Shown: one piece after another, positions 8,932 through 16,814 of the stretch
Layout: the number at the start of each line of letters is the position of its first letter
Numbering within the stretch: the first letter of the stretch is position 1
Assembly: GCA_938040995.1 (NCBI GenBank)
Contig: CALHZT010000108.1
Span: 1-44,754, forward strand
Source of the DNA: an uncultured Pirellulaceae bacterium
Lineage (GTDB): Bacteria; Planctomycetota; Planctomycetia; Pirellulales; Pirellulaceae
Length of the DNA stretch: 44,754 nucleotides
Reading direction: 5' to 3'
The notes under the pieces: model-generated
Databases searched by the model: none
What the model was told of the DNA's origin: nothing
What the model saw: only the letters and a program-made list of their open reading frames with translations
Made by a program: the position numbers and the translations under genes

Positions 8932-9376
8932 GTCGCTCCGCGACTCGTGTTCGCACGGATGGACGTCCCGGGGTTTGCACCCCGGGCTATCGAATAACGT
9001 CGCTCCGCGACTGGGTGCGCGGCAAAACAAACAACACGTCCCGGGATTTGCACCCCGGGCTATCGAATAACGTCGCTCCGCGACTGGGTACGCGGCAAAA
9101 CAAACAACACGTTCCGGGGTTTGCACCCTTGGCTATCGAATAGCGTCGCTCCGCGACTGGGTACGCGGCAAAACAAACAACACGTTCCGGGGTTTGCACC
9201 CCTGGCTATCGAATAGCGTCGCTCCGCGACTGGGTGCGCGGCAAAATAAACAACACGTCCCGGGGTTTGCACCCCGGGCTATCGAATGCCGTCGCTCCGC
9301 GACTGTGTGCGCGGCAAAACAAACAACACGTCCCGGGGTTCGCACCCCGGGCTATCAAATAACGTCGCTCCGCGAC
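8932..9376 (+). repeat. REP array, six 73-bp units
   Basis: Each unit has two hairpins: CCCGGGGTTTGCACCCCGGG and GTCGCTCCGCGAC, joined by a constant CTATCGAATA.C linker and followed by a conserved GCGGCAAAACAAACAACAC stretch. GC-rich palindromes start near 8967, 9040, 9113, 9186, 9259 and 9332; an extra GTCGCTCCGCGAC precedes them at 8932. Units 3 and 4 carry changes in the first palindrome (TTCCGGGG..) that break pairing. The array lies directly upstream of the Y1 transposase gene. Confidence 0.9.
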
Positions 9377-9444
9377 TGGAAAACTCGGGCAATCAGCTTC
9401 CCACACCCCACGCAGAAATGTGACGTCGTGAACAGGACCCGACA

Positions 9445-10062
9445 TCAACCAAACAGCGCCTTCATGCAGATGCTTGACCATGTCTCCATTTGATCAAGCC
9501 GCGCCATCGTTTCATCCAGCGTTCTGAATCCCGCGTCCATGATTTCATCTTCACGCGACTTGATGAGAGGTTTTTCGACATCGAAAAGATGCACGACGCC
9601 GAGATGGACTTTGCCAACCTCTGTCTCATCGTCATTTATCAGACCAGCCAGACTTTGCGTGTATGGCGTCTCGACCAAAACCTCTTCTTCCAGCTCACGC
9701 TGCATCCCGGCCGTGTACGGATCGACGCCGTCGTCGCGAATGTCCAGCGTAGAAATGTGACCACCGACTCCGACACTCACCTTGGCGTGCAGCCGTGATT
9801 CGCCCTGACCGCTGCCTCGGGTGTACTGAAAAATGTGCTGCCCGCCGTCTTCGTCGGTGTAACGAAAAATCATGTACGGGATCAACTGCTTGAAGCTCGG
9901 ATCGGCTTCCATTTCGGCTCGCGGTCGATAACTGATTTGCTCGCAACGAAGCAAGCCGTCAAGGTAGGCGTCGACGTCGGTGGTAAAACCCTGGAAGTGG
10001 CCAAGTTCGTGAAAGACGGACGTGGGAACTACCAGGACGCGTTCAGTTTCGACGATCGACAT
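9445..10062 (-). CDS. NUDIX-like phosphohydrolase
   Basis: A 205-residue protein with a NUDIX-like core. The half-motif RELEEEV follows a glycine-rich VGVGGH strand, as in NUDIX proteins. The first half of the box is degenerate: the usual Gly and Glu before the REL motif are replaced by Ile and Asp, with a longer loop. Substrate unknown. The start is placed at ATG 10062, preceded at 6 bp by AAAGGA; a longer frame to 10101 lacks such a site. No signal peptide. Similar proteins in planctomycetes are often called phosphoesterase; this is recollection, not a search result. Confidence 0.65.
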   Translation of the reverse strand: MSIVETERVLVVPTSVFHELGHFQGFTTDVDAYLDGLLRCEQISYRPRAEMEADPSFKQLIPYMIFRYTDEDGGQHIFQYTRGSGQGESRLHAKVSVGVGGHISTLDIRDDGVDPYTAGMQRELEEEVLVETPYTQSLAGLINDDETEVGKVHLGVVHLFDVEKPLIKSREDEIMDAGFRTLDETMARLDQMETWSSICMKALFG

Positions 10063-10239
10063 GTGCTTCCTTTCGGGCGAGGTAACGAATCCAGATACCA
10101 ATGATGCGGAAATTTGCCCGCGTTGAGAAGTGGGGGGACGGTATCAGGCCGGACTGGCGACGTAACGGTACGCCAACAGGAAACGCGTCTTCGCGGCCTC
10201 GCGTCTTAGCGTTGAGAATTATTCCAGCAATTCGGTTCG

Positions 10240-11289
10240 CTACAGAATGAGCATCGCATCGCCATAGCTGTAGAAACGATACTCTTCTGTGACGGCTTCT
10301 TCGTAAGCGCGTTTTAGCAGCTCGTCGCCACCAAAAGTCCGCACGAGGACGAGCAAAGTCGACTTTGGTAAATGGAAATTCGTCAGCAACCCGTCCGTGC
10401 GTTTGAATTCATACGGTGGACGAATGAACAAGTCGGTTTCGCCTGACCACTCCTTCACGGCGCGAGTCGCATTGGCGGCGGATTCCAGCACGCGGACAGA
10501 AGTGGTACCAACGGCAATGACGCGCCCTCCCGCGACTTTGGCTTGATCAATGTCTGCCGCCGCCCCTGACCAAAGCCAGGCACGCTCCGTATGCATGACG
10601 TGTTCATCCAGCTGCTCGGCGGTGACGGGGCGAAACGTGCCCACGCCGACATGCAGCGTGACGAACGTTCTGTTGACTCCCAGATCTTCCAGTTTCTTGA
10701 GAAGATTCGGAGTGAAATGCAGACCAGCCGTCGGAGCCGCCACCGATCCGGGAGATTCTGCAAACACTGTCTGGTAGCGATCCACATCGGACGGTTCCAT
10801 CTCACCACCACGGATGTACGGCGGAAGCGGCACCCTGCCGACTCGATCGAGCAATTCATACGCATGATCGCGCGAACGCGGCTCCGCCGCCCATTGCCCG
10901 TTATCCAGACGTGCGACGAGTTTGATTTCGACATTCTTTCGATTGTCGGCGTCTTCGAGAACGACGGTTTCGCCGACCTGGATTTTGCCACGGGTTTTGC
11001 CTAGCAACCGCCAGATTCCCTGCTCGTCAAAATCAAGAAACAGGCCCTGCCAACGGCCGCCCGTTTTTTTGCGCCTGCCGACCAGTCGTGCGGGCAATAC
11101 TTGCGAGTTGTTACAGACGAGCAAGTCGTTGGCCGAAAGGATCTCGGGCAAGTCGCGAATGTGGTAATGATCAATCGAGTTTTTGGCACGATCAATCAGC
11201 ATCAATCTCGAATCGACGCGATGCTCGACTGGCTGTTGCGCGATCAATTCCGCCGGTAGGTGATAGTCGTAGTCGCTGGTGCTATTCAT
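10240..11289 (-). CDS. queA: S-adenosylmethionine:tRNA ribosyltransferase-isomerase
   Basis: Makes epoxyqueuosine in tRNA by transferring and rearranging the ribose of SAM onto preQ1 at position 34. Family blocks are YDYHLPAELIAQ at the start, LLVCNNSQVLPARL, PLPPYI, the long block around ETVFAESPGSVAAPTAGLHF (here with QTVFAESPGS), LHVGVGTF and TNFHLPKSTLL. Start placed at ATG 11289 (MNSTSDYDY), giving 349 residues, the usual length; an upstream extension to 11415 is not conserved in type. Divergent from mraZ. The other queuosine genes are not in the window. Confidence 0.95.
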   Translation of the reverse strand: MNSTSDYDYHLPAELIAQQPVEHRVDSRLMLIDRAKNSIDHYHIRDLPEILSANDLLVCNNSQVLPARLVGRRKKTGGRWQGLFLDFDEQGIWRLLGKTRGKIQVGETVVLEDADNRKNVEIKLVARLDNGQWAAEPRSRDHAYELLDRVGRVPLPPYIRGGEMEPSDVDRYQTVFAESPGSVAAPTAGLHFTPNLLKKLEDLGVNRTFVTLHVGVGTFRPVTAEQLDEHVMHTERAWLWSGAAADIDQAKVAGGRVIAVGTTSVRVLESAANATRAVKEWSGETDLFIRPPYEFKRTDGLLTNFHLPKSTLLVLVRTFGGDELLKRAYEEAVTEEYRFYSYGDAMLIL

Positions 11290-11504
11290 CCCCGAAAAAG
11301 TAACACGATGCCCGTTCGTGGAGGAGGGCGGGGCAGGCATTTCGCAGCATGCGATCGCAATTGTTGCGGATCGCAGGGGCATCGAGTGTTCCATGCACGT
11401 CCACGGCTCAAGCATCGCAGCGGGGAGCGCTGGTGGGTGACTTTTCCGGTTGATACTTTTGCACGATGCCGAAGTGGTTCGCGAACTTTGAAAGTTGAAA
11501 AAAG

Positions 11505-11519
11505 TGGGGCCGTGTGGGG
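11505..11519 (+). promoter_or_regulatory. Candidate distal MraZ box
   Basis: TGGGG-CCGTG-TGGGG: two TGGGN elements with a 5-bp spacer, the arrangement described for E. coli MraZ binding. It lies about 155 bp upstream of the mraZ start. Confidence 0.5.
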
Positions 11520-11637
11520 AATTTTAAAACCTCTTGTTTTGCAGTGTTTGAGAAATGGGGGGTGTTGCAAACGCTGCGTATATAGTCTCAGCCGTGATGT
11601 TGACGAGTCGATAGAAATGGTTATCTTGGGTGCTCAG

Positions 11638-11667
11638 TGGTGGGAAGTGGTGGTAATTGGTGATTTT
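11638..11667 (+). promoter_or_regulatory. Candidate proximal MraZ box (three 10-bp repeats)
   Basis: Three direct repeats of period 10: TGGTGGGAAG, TGGTGGTAAT and TGGTGATTTT, ending 5 bp before the mraZ ATG. MraZ proteins bind such short repeats ahead of their own gene. Here the repeats cover the place where a ribosome binding site would be, so binding could also block translation. Confidence 0.7.
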
Positions 11668-11672
11668 GACTT

Positions 11673-12155
11673 ATGCTCTTGACCGGAACGTTTAAGCGAT
11701 CGGTTGATGAGAAACAGCGAATCGCCATTCCCAAAAAGCTTCGATCTGCATTTTTGGACGCGACAAAAGAATCAACGGAAACTGCCAGCAAATCGGATAC
11801 GAAAGCTGGCCTCTTCATAGCACCAGGCACGGATGGCTCTCTTGCGATTTACACCGAGGAATCATTCTCTCGGCTGGCGGAAAAGCTCTCTGATGGTTCG
11901 CCGACCGGGCAGGACCGTCGGGCATTCAGCCGCATGTTCTACGCGCGAGCTCAGCGAGTCGAAATGGATGGGCAAGGCCGCGTCCGCATCGACCCCGAGC
12001 TGGTCAAGCTTGCAGGATTGCAGAGCGAGTGTGTTTTGGTGGGGGTCGGAGACCGGCTTGAGCTTTGGGATGCCAGTCGTTGGGAGAAGTATCAAGCCGA
12101 GCAGCAGGCAAAGTTTGATGAATTGGCAGAGAGTGCATTTCGTTCGGACGGCTGA
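11673..12155 (+). CDS. mraZ: Transcriptional regulator MraZ
   Basis: DNA-binding regulator of the division and cell wall cluster, with two SpoVT/AbrB-type swapped-hairpin domains. The N-terminal block is LLTGTFKRSVDEKQRIAIPKKLR and the second block QRVEMDGQGRVRIDPELVKLAGL, each with the DxxGR(I/V)-type turn. The 160 residues match the family. The start ATG at 11673 has no separate Shine-Dalgarno; candidate MraZ boxes occupy that stretch, suggesting autoregulation. In most bacteria rsmH follows directly; here it is about 1 kb away behind a strong terminator. Confidence 0.93.
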   Translation: MLLTGTFKRSVDEKQRIAIPKKLRSAFLDATKESTETASKSDTKAGLFIAPGTDGSLAIYTEESFSRLAEKLSDGSPTGQDRRAFSRMFYARAQRVEMDGQGRVRIDPELVKLAGLQSECVLVGVGDRLELWDASRWEKYQAEQQAKFDELAESAFRSDG

Positions 12156-12276
12156 GCAAAAAATGCTGGCAAGTAAAGTCGCCGAGTACGAATCGGAGCG
12201 CAAACCGGAAAACGCGGAATCCGAAACAGGAACAAAATCAAGGAGAGTCAAAGAGGCGTCCGTCCGTTTCGCTTAG

Positions 12277-12543
12277 CACGGGGACGGTTGTAATCCAGTT
12301 AACGGCCACCAACTGGATTACGCGACTTGGTTGAACGGGCCAAGTTGAAATCCTGTGGATCGTTGGCACGGAAGTCGACGGTTGCGAAATATTGTAGGAG
12401 TCAGGCTCGCCCTCCGCGAATTGGCTTCTGCGGCAGTCCGTCCCACGGCGCAAGGAAGTGCCAGGGACTTTCTGTCATAAGCCCAGCGGAAAACGAATCA
12501 CCATGCACGGATGCTGGTAGTCGTTTTCCGTCGGGCTTTTTTT
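12277..12543 (+). ncRNA. Candidate structured RNA between mraZ and rsmH
   Basis: Dense pairing potential ends in a strong terminator. GTAATCCAGTT/AACTGGATTAC (12290-12321) is a perfect 11-bp hairpin; ACTTGG/CCAAGT follows at about 12325-12345. GGGACGG (12281-12287) can pair with CCGTCCC (12438-12444), closing the domain. The same GTCCC (12440-12444) can instead pair with GGGAC (12464-12468) around GGCGC-AAGGAA-GTGCC. These two folds exclude each other, which is typical of a switching RNA but not proof. No open frame of note. It does not match RNase P, tmRNA, SRP or 6S RNA by eye. It may be a separate small RNA or the 3' part of the mraZ transcript. Confidence 0.45.
12481..12543 (+). terminator. 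Strong intrinsic terminator
   Basis: Long near-perfect hairpin: GCCCagCGGAAAACGA (12481-12496) pairs with TCGTTTTCCGtcGGGC (12521-12536). The loop itself continues the pairing with ACCAtGCA/TGCTGGT around CGGA. A run of seven T follows. It ends either mraZ or the structured RNA. Confidence 0.88.
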
Positions 12544-12664
12544 ATTGATGGACCGTTTGATGCGGTCAAAGCCCAAGATGTTGTTGGTCTCCGGGCGGCG
12601 TTGCATCACCCGCCCCTGCGGGGGCAAAACATGACAGCCTGGGGCAAACGAGTCGAGCCCAGGC

Positions 12665-12720
12665 GAGTCGCGTGTCGCGAGTCGCGTGTCGCGAGTCGCG
12701 AGTCGCGTGTCGCGTGTCGC
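12665..12720 (+). repeat. Heptamer tandem repeat (GAGTCGC/GTGTCGC x8)
   Basis: Eight exact 7-bp units, a mixture of GAGTCGC and GTGTCGC, fill 56 bp without interruption. Reverse-complemented they read ACTCGCG/ACACGCG, close to the units at 13107-13178 and 32427-32465. Confidence 0.9.
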
Positions 12721-12742
12721 CCCAGGTTTGTAATGGATCACA

Positions 12743-12811
12743 AACCCAGCCCTGAAAGGGCGACACAAAGGTTGTTGGAAGTTCATTGTTTCGCCCTTTC
12801 AGGGCTGGGTT
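12743..12811. repeat. REP-like palindrome
   Basis: AACCCAGCCCTGAAAGGGC (extended to 21 bp) at 12743-12763 is exactly complementary to 12791-12811, with a 27-bp loop. The inner GCCCTgaaAGGGC is also self-complementary, as in REP/BIME sequences. Confidence 0.8.
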
Positions 12812-13106
12812 ATTGGTTGAATTTTTAGGGATTTGGTTTCGTGGTCGTGCGGTTTCGTGGTCCTGGGGCGACGCTTTGCTCCTGGGGCGACGCTTTTTTC
12901 GCTGATGCGAAAGGCGCTCTGCCCCAGGCTGTCATGTTTTGCCCCTGCGGGGCGGAGACGACGCTGACATACACTTTTCATTCGCGCTGAAGCTCGACCT
13001 CTCCGAGATCGTCGTGAATTTCGAAAAGCGAGGCGAATGAGGATGTAAGACAACCGTGCTCGTGTGATTTCGCTACAATGTCCGGCCATCGCCACCCGTT
13101 CCCATG

Positions 13107-13178
13107 CCACTCGCCACTCGCCACTCGCCACTCGCAACTCGTCACTCGCAACTCGCAACTCGTTCACCACTCGCAACT
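13107..13178 (+). repeat. Heptamer tandem repeat before rsmH
   Basis: Units CCACTCG (x4), CAACTCG, TCACTCG and variants run for about 70 bp and stop 8 bp before the rsmH ATG, replacing the region where a ribosome binding site would be. Confidence 0.9.
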
Positions 13179-13185
13179 CAAAAAA

Positions 13186-14061
13186 ATGCCAGAGTCAGTC
13201 CACGAGCCAGTCATGGCTGCCGAAGTCATCGAGTATCTACAGGTCCAGCCTGGTCAGACGATCGTCGATGGCACGCTCGGCGGTGGTGGACATACGCGAA
13301 TGCTGGCCAAGCTCGTTGGTGGCTCGGGAAGAATTGTCGCCATGGATCGTGATATCCACGCGATCGAGCGGGCGAAACGTGAGCTGGCTGATTTGCCCGT
13401 CACGCCGCTGCACGGCAACTTCTGCAACATTCCCGACGGACTCGAACAGCTTGAGATCGAGAAGGTTCACGGCGTGCTACTGGACCTCGGGATTTCGAGC
13501 GATCAACTTGCAGATGACGATCGCGGGTTTAGCTTCCATGCGGCTGGTGATCTGGATTTGCGGATGGATATAACAACCGGTGAACCGGCGTGGAAGCTGA
13601 TTCGTCGATTGAGTGAGAAGCATCTTGCTGACCTGATTTATCAGTACGGTGAAGAGCGAGCCAGTCGCCGGGTCGCGAGGGCATTGGTTGCGGCAAGGCA
13701 AGACGAAGAGTTGCGCTCGGCGGCTGCGATTGCCGACATCGTGCGGCGTGCCGTTCCCGGGCCGCGTGGAAAGATCGACAAGGCGACGAGAACGTTCCAG
13801 GGGTTGCGAATCGCGGTGAATGAGGAGCTTAAGTCGATTGAGATTGCTCTCCGACGACTTCCAGAATGCATGCTAGCGGGCAGTCGCGTCGCGGTTCTCA
13901 GTTTCCATTCGTTGGAAGACCGAATTGTGAAAGACGCCTTTCGCCAGAACGATGGTTTTGAGACTATTCTGCGGAAACCACTCCGGCCAACGGATGCCGA
14001 GATCGAGCGAAATCCTCGCAGTCGTAGCGCCAAGCTTCGAGTCGCGGAAGTCGTCGGTTAA
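13186..14061 (+). CDS. rsmH: 16S rRNA (cytosine-N4)-methyltransferase RsmH
   Basis: Methylates N4 of C1402 of 16S rRNA with SAM. Recognised by HEPVMAAEVIEYL at the start, the SAM-binding GTLGGGGHTRMLA, VLLDLGISSDQLADDDRGFSF, DLRMD, and the C-terminal TFQGLRIAVNEEL and LSFHSLEDRIVK blocks. At 291 residues from ATG 13186 it is a little short of the usual ~310. A longer frame from 13078 would translate the heptamer repeat (LATRHSQLVTRNSQL) and is less likely. No Shine-Dalgarno lies before 13186. It is split from mraZ and no ftsL, ftsI or mur gene follows, in line with the broken dcw cluster of planctomycetes. Confidence 0.93.
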   Translation: MPESVHEPVMAAEVIEYLQVQPGQTIVDGTLGGGGHTRMLAKLVGGSGRIVAMDRDIHAIERAKRELADLPVTPLHGNFCNIPDGLEQLEIEKVHGVLLDLGISSDQLADDDRGFSFHAAGDLDLRMDITTGEPAWKLIRRLSEKHLADLIYQYGEERASRRVARALVAARQDEELRSAAAIADIVRRAVPGPRGKIDKATRTFQGLRIAVNEELKSIEIALRRLPECMLAGSRVAVLSFHSLEDRIVKDAFRQNDGFETILRKPLRPTDAEIERNPRSRSAKLRVAEVVG

Positions 14062-14202
14062 AACCCGGCCATTGGCTGGGCGCGGCAACGCTGGCACTGC
14101 ATGCAGGTGTGTCCCCGATTTTCTAACCATTACATCTTTTGGCGGTCGATGACCAAATAGCCACCGCGTTGGTGGTTGGGAAATCGGCGATCTCTTCCCA
14201 CC

Positions 14203-14577
14203 ATGAAAAAGCGTTCGCAAATCACAAGCAAAGCGGAACTTGCCAAAATGTGGAGCATGGGTCGTTGGTTGCTGGTCGGCGTGCCAGTCTTGGCCGTCGT
14301 TGCCGTTTTCTGCGTGCAAATGCAGTGGGGCGGATTCGTACCAGCGACTCCGACAGCTACCAGTGAATTCACGACCGTGGCCGAAGACACCGCCCGCCCG
14401 GCGACTCGCGAACCAACGGTGCTGGCTCCTGAGCCAGTCGACGAGTTTACGGCTACGCTGCCTCCCGGTTCCGATCCGACCGTGACGTCCACGCCAGTTC
14501 CCTCGGTCACGCCGGCAGAGGAAGTCATTCCGATCCCGGATCTCCAGACTCCTTCGCTTCCGCCTATTCTGGAATAG
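14203..14577 (+). CDS. Small single-pass membrane protein with Pro/Thr-rich tail
   Basis: Not recognised. A 124-residue protein with a basic N-terminus (MKKRSQITSKAEL), one hydrophobic helix (WLLVGVPVLAVVAVFCV) and an extracytoplasmic tail rich in Pro, Thr and Glu without Cys. It follows rsmH, where ftsL lies in most bacteria. The topology (short cytoplasmic end, one helix) is like FtsL, but no coiled coil is visible, so the link is positional only. ATG 14203 is chosen; an in-frame ATG at 14176 is possible. Neither has a good ribosome binding site. Confidence 0.6.
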   Translation: MKKRSQITSKAELAKMWSMGRWLLVGVPVLAVVAVFCVQMQWGGFVPATPTATSEFTTVAEDTARPATREPTVLAPEPVDEFTATLPPGSDPTVTSTPVPSVTPAEEVIPIPDLQTPSLPPILE

Positions 14578-14584
14578 GATGCGG

Positions 14585-14852
14585 CTGTTTTGTCTCCGCC
14601 ATTCCCGTAGCCGGGCTGGCAACAGCTCGGGAGTATCGTCTTGCCGTTCCACGCGTTCATTGGACTTTGGAGCTGATGCCCGCTTCGCCCGAAGTGTTGC
14701 CACATCGGCTACGTCTGTTTTGTCTCCGCCATTTCCGTAGCCGGGCTGGCAACAGCTCGGGAGTGTCGTCTTGCCGTTCCACGCGTTCATTGGACTTTGG
14801 ACATTGGAGCTTGTCCCCGCTTCGCCCGAAGTGTTGCCACATCGGCTACGGT
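14585..14852. repeat. Tandem duplication, two ~130-bp units
   Basis: Unit 1 begins at 14585 (CTGTTTTGTCTCCGCCAT) and unit 2 at 14715 with the same sequence; both contain TAGCCGGGCTGGCAACAGCTC, then CGTTCCACGCGTTCATTGG and end in CACATCGGCTACG. Unit 2 carries a few extra bases near its end. Together with its flanks it fills the gap between two genes, and no gene is seen in it. Confidence 0.85.
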
Positions 14853-14925
14853 CGCTTCGCTGCCGGTTCCAATCGCATCTTACGCCGGCATCGTCGTTGT
14901 GGCACCGCCGATGTATCATGCGGCC

Positions 14926-15399
14926 ATGTCGCAGGAACCTTCTACATCGCCCGTTTGCAAAATCGTCTCCGGTGGTCAAACCGGCGTCGATCGTGCTGCT
15001 CTGGACGCGGCGATTTTTCTTGGAATACCGCACGGCGGATGGTGCCCGAAAGGGCGCCGGTCGGAGGACGGTACAATTCCCGAGCGGTATGAACTGATCG
15101 AAGTTGATGCCCGCGACTACTCGGTCCGGACCGAGCAAAACGTCATTGATTCTACGGCGACTTTGATACTTTGTCGCGGTGAGCCAAGTGGTGGCACGGC
15201 CTTGACGCAGAAGATGGCGAGGAAACACAAGCGGCCCTGTTTGACCGTGGATCTGATGACTGACGTCGACCCAGATGTCATCCGTCAGTGGCTGATTGAC
15301 GAGGACGTGCAGACGCTGAATGTGGCTGGCCCACGTGCCAGTTCCTCGAGCGGAATCGGCGATGATGCCCGTCAGTTACTGGTTCGCGTGCTTGAGTGA
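14926..15399 (+). CDS. Putative molybdenum-carrier / YpsA-like nucleotide-binding protein
   Basis: A 157-residue Rossmann-like protein of the family named putative molybdenum carrier (related to YpsA/SLOG). Hallmarks: KIVSGGQTGVDRAALD at the N-terminus, GGWCPKGRRSEDG, YSVRTEQNV, and GGTALT with its glycines for nucleotide binding. Function is not settled for the family; molybdenum cofactor binding is shown for a eukaryotic algal relative as far as I recall. ATG 14926 (MSQEP) is used; 14911 is possible. No partner gene nearby hints at a role. Confidence 0.75.
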   Translation: MSQEPSTSPVCKIVSGGQTGVDRAALDAAIFLGIPHGGWCPKGRRSEDGTIPERYELIEVDARDYSVRTEQNVIDSTATLILCRGEPSGGTALTQKMARKHKRPCLTVDLMTDVDPDVIRQWLIDEDVQTLNVAGPRASSSSGIGDDARQLLVRVLE

Positions 15400-15427
15400 T
15401 CAACCGGAGCCAGAAATGGCCTGAAGA

Positions 15428-16519
15428 CTAAAAGCGATAGTCTTTGTTCTTCGGATCAAAGTCAGCGTCGGTCAAGCCGGGATTGAGCACCACATTTTGA
15501 TAGATGTACTCTTCGACGAGTTGCGGACGACCACCTACTTTTGTTGGCCAGTCGTAGGCGGCATAACGAATGGGAATGTTTAGCGTATTGTCAACGTAAA
15601 CTTGAGCCAGATAGACATTGTTCGGACCAAGCGGACCCGGCTTGCGCACTGGGCGAATGACTTCCAGGTACGAACAGTTATGTCCGCCTACCTTTGCTCC
15701 TTCGCGGAAGTAGCGGACTTTGCATTCCTGATCACAGTTGACGTTTTCCGTCGCCGCTTCGATCAGCCGTTCAATCATCTTGTTCATCCCGGCGTCGGTG
15801 ATGTTGTAGCGATTGACAGAAGTGATCATCGAATTGGTCTGCTTTAGCCAGACGGAAGGGAGGAAGCGTCCGCGAGTTCCGCCTTCCTTGATCAGGATCT
15901 TCTCGTTGTTGTGGCCTTTGACGAACAGCACCTCTCGCTTCTTGTAATTCTTTGGTGCCATAAACTTCATGTAGACGCTGAACGGTTGAACAATCTGACC
16001 GTCGCGCTCAATCTCGTTTCGAACCTTCAGCGCCATATGTTCCTTGGGAAGCAGCTTCCCGTCGACTCGCTCCTGCTTGATAAAATCGCAGGTATAGTCA
16101 CCAACGTTGGCTCGTAAAATAGCAAGGACCCGACGGGCGTCCACAACGGCTTGTCCCAGAAGTTCGCTGGGAAGCGGATCGACTGGCGCCGGCGGAACGA
16201 TGACGGCTTCGGTTTCGACTTTGGGTTTCGTGGCTGGAGCCACTTGAGCGACAGAGGGAGTGCTGCGAGATGCCACTGTGGCCGCAGGTTCATCCGCTGC
16301 GGTTTGCATTGGTGCAACGGTCGTGGCCTGCTGACTCGACGACTCAACAGCGGCATCCGTTGCCTCTTTGACCCGATAGACCGGGTTCGTGAGTGATTCA
16401 CGTTCAGCCGACGGAGCCGTCTGGGCGGCAACATGACTTGCAGAAAGGAAGGAGAGCGGAACTACCGCAAACGCCACCGCCAAAGAGGCAGCGCTAATTT
16501 TGATGCGTTGCGATTTCAT
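15428..16519 (-). CDS. Secreted DUF1571 protein
   Basis: A planctomycete-type secreted protein of 363 residues. A signal peptide covers about residues 1-32 (ending SASHVAAQ). A Pro/Ala/Thr-rich linker runs to about residue 115. The DUF1571 domain then carries YTCDFIKQERVDGKLLP, KVRNEI, FSVYMKFMAP and REVLFVKGHN. The later half has Cys residues (NCDQECKVRY) that may form a disulfide. Function of the domain is unknown; beta-rich structure is suspected. Single-gene unit, with start at ATG 16519. Confidence 0.8.
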   Translation of the reverse strand: MKSQRIKISAASLAVAFAVVPLSFLSASHVAAQTAPSAERESLTNPVYRVKEATDAAVESSSQQATTVAPMQTAADEPAATVASRSTPSVAQVAPATKPKVETEAVIVPPAPVDPLPSELLGQAVVDARRVLAILRANVGDYTCDFIKQERVDGKLLPKEHMALKVRNEIERDGQIVQPFSVYMKFMAPKNYKKREVLFVKGHNNEKILIKEGGTRGRFLPSVWLKQTNSMITSVNRYNITDAGMNKMIERLIEAATENVNCDQECKVRYFREGAKVGGHNCSYLEVIRPVRKPGPLGPNNVYLAQVYVDNTLNIPIRYAAYDWPTKVGGRPQLVEEYIYQNVVLNPGLTDADFDPKNKDYRF

Positions 16520-16814
16520 AGTCCCTGATCCTTTCGAGTTGTTCCGTAGAACAACGACTCAGCCGTCCCTGCTGATCAATAGTACGCCCCGGCCAATTAC
16601 CTGGACAAGACGAAACCTCTATGCTGCTTATGCAGGCATGATCTCTTTGCTAGCCTGTCCAGGTCTTGTATATATCGCCCCGTGCGTGTGCACAGGATTA
16701 CAAGTCAAGTTTGCACCAGACGGTGTTACCCTACACGAGCAACAGACGAGATCGTCACAGTTGCGAGAATCGCCTAAATTCATACTAATCTCGATATTTG
16801 ATGCGGACAAGAAA

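Larger units (their letters stand above)
11290..11672. promoter_or_regulatory. Divergent queA/mraZ intergenic region
   Basis: No gene is seen. The region must hold the promoters of both divergent genes, but no clear -35/-10 pair can be fixed by eye. It contains two clusters of MraZ-box-like repeats (11505-11519 and 11638-11667). Confidence 0.5.
12610..12955. repeat. Composite 346-bp inverted-repeat unit
   Basis: Nearly perfect ~36-bp inverted ends: 12610-12646 and 12920-12955 share TGCCCCAGGCTGTCATG and the following GC-rich half in opposite orientation. Inside lie the heptamer repeat 12665-12720 and a second perfect 21-bp palindrome pair (12743-12763 / 12791-12811). No target duplication is evident and no coding capacity is seen. 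A degraded end-like copy lies near 32-76. Confidence 0.75.

Noticed and set aside
8932-9376. Possible CRISPR array
   Set aside because: The period is 73 bp but the sequence between the palindromes is conserved in every unit, so there are no variable spacers, and no cas gene is near. It is a REP array.
12277-12543. Known RNA such as RNase P, tmRNA, SRP RNA or 6S RNA
   Set aside because: The conserved cores of these RNAs were looked for by eye and not found. A covariance-model search would decide; it was left as an unassigned candidate.
13873-15228. 451-codon frame on the minus strand
   Set aside because: It runs antisense to the end of rsmH, the small membrane protein and the YpsA-like gene, and through a tandem duplication. 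It shows no domain and is a shadow frame of GC-rich DNA.
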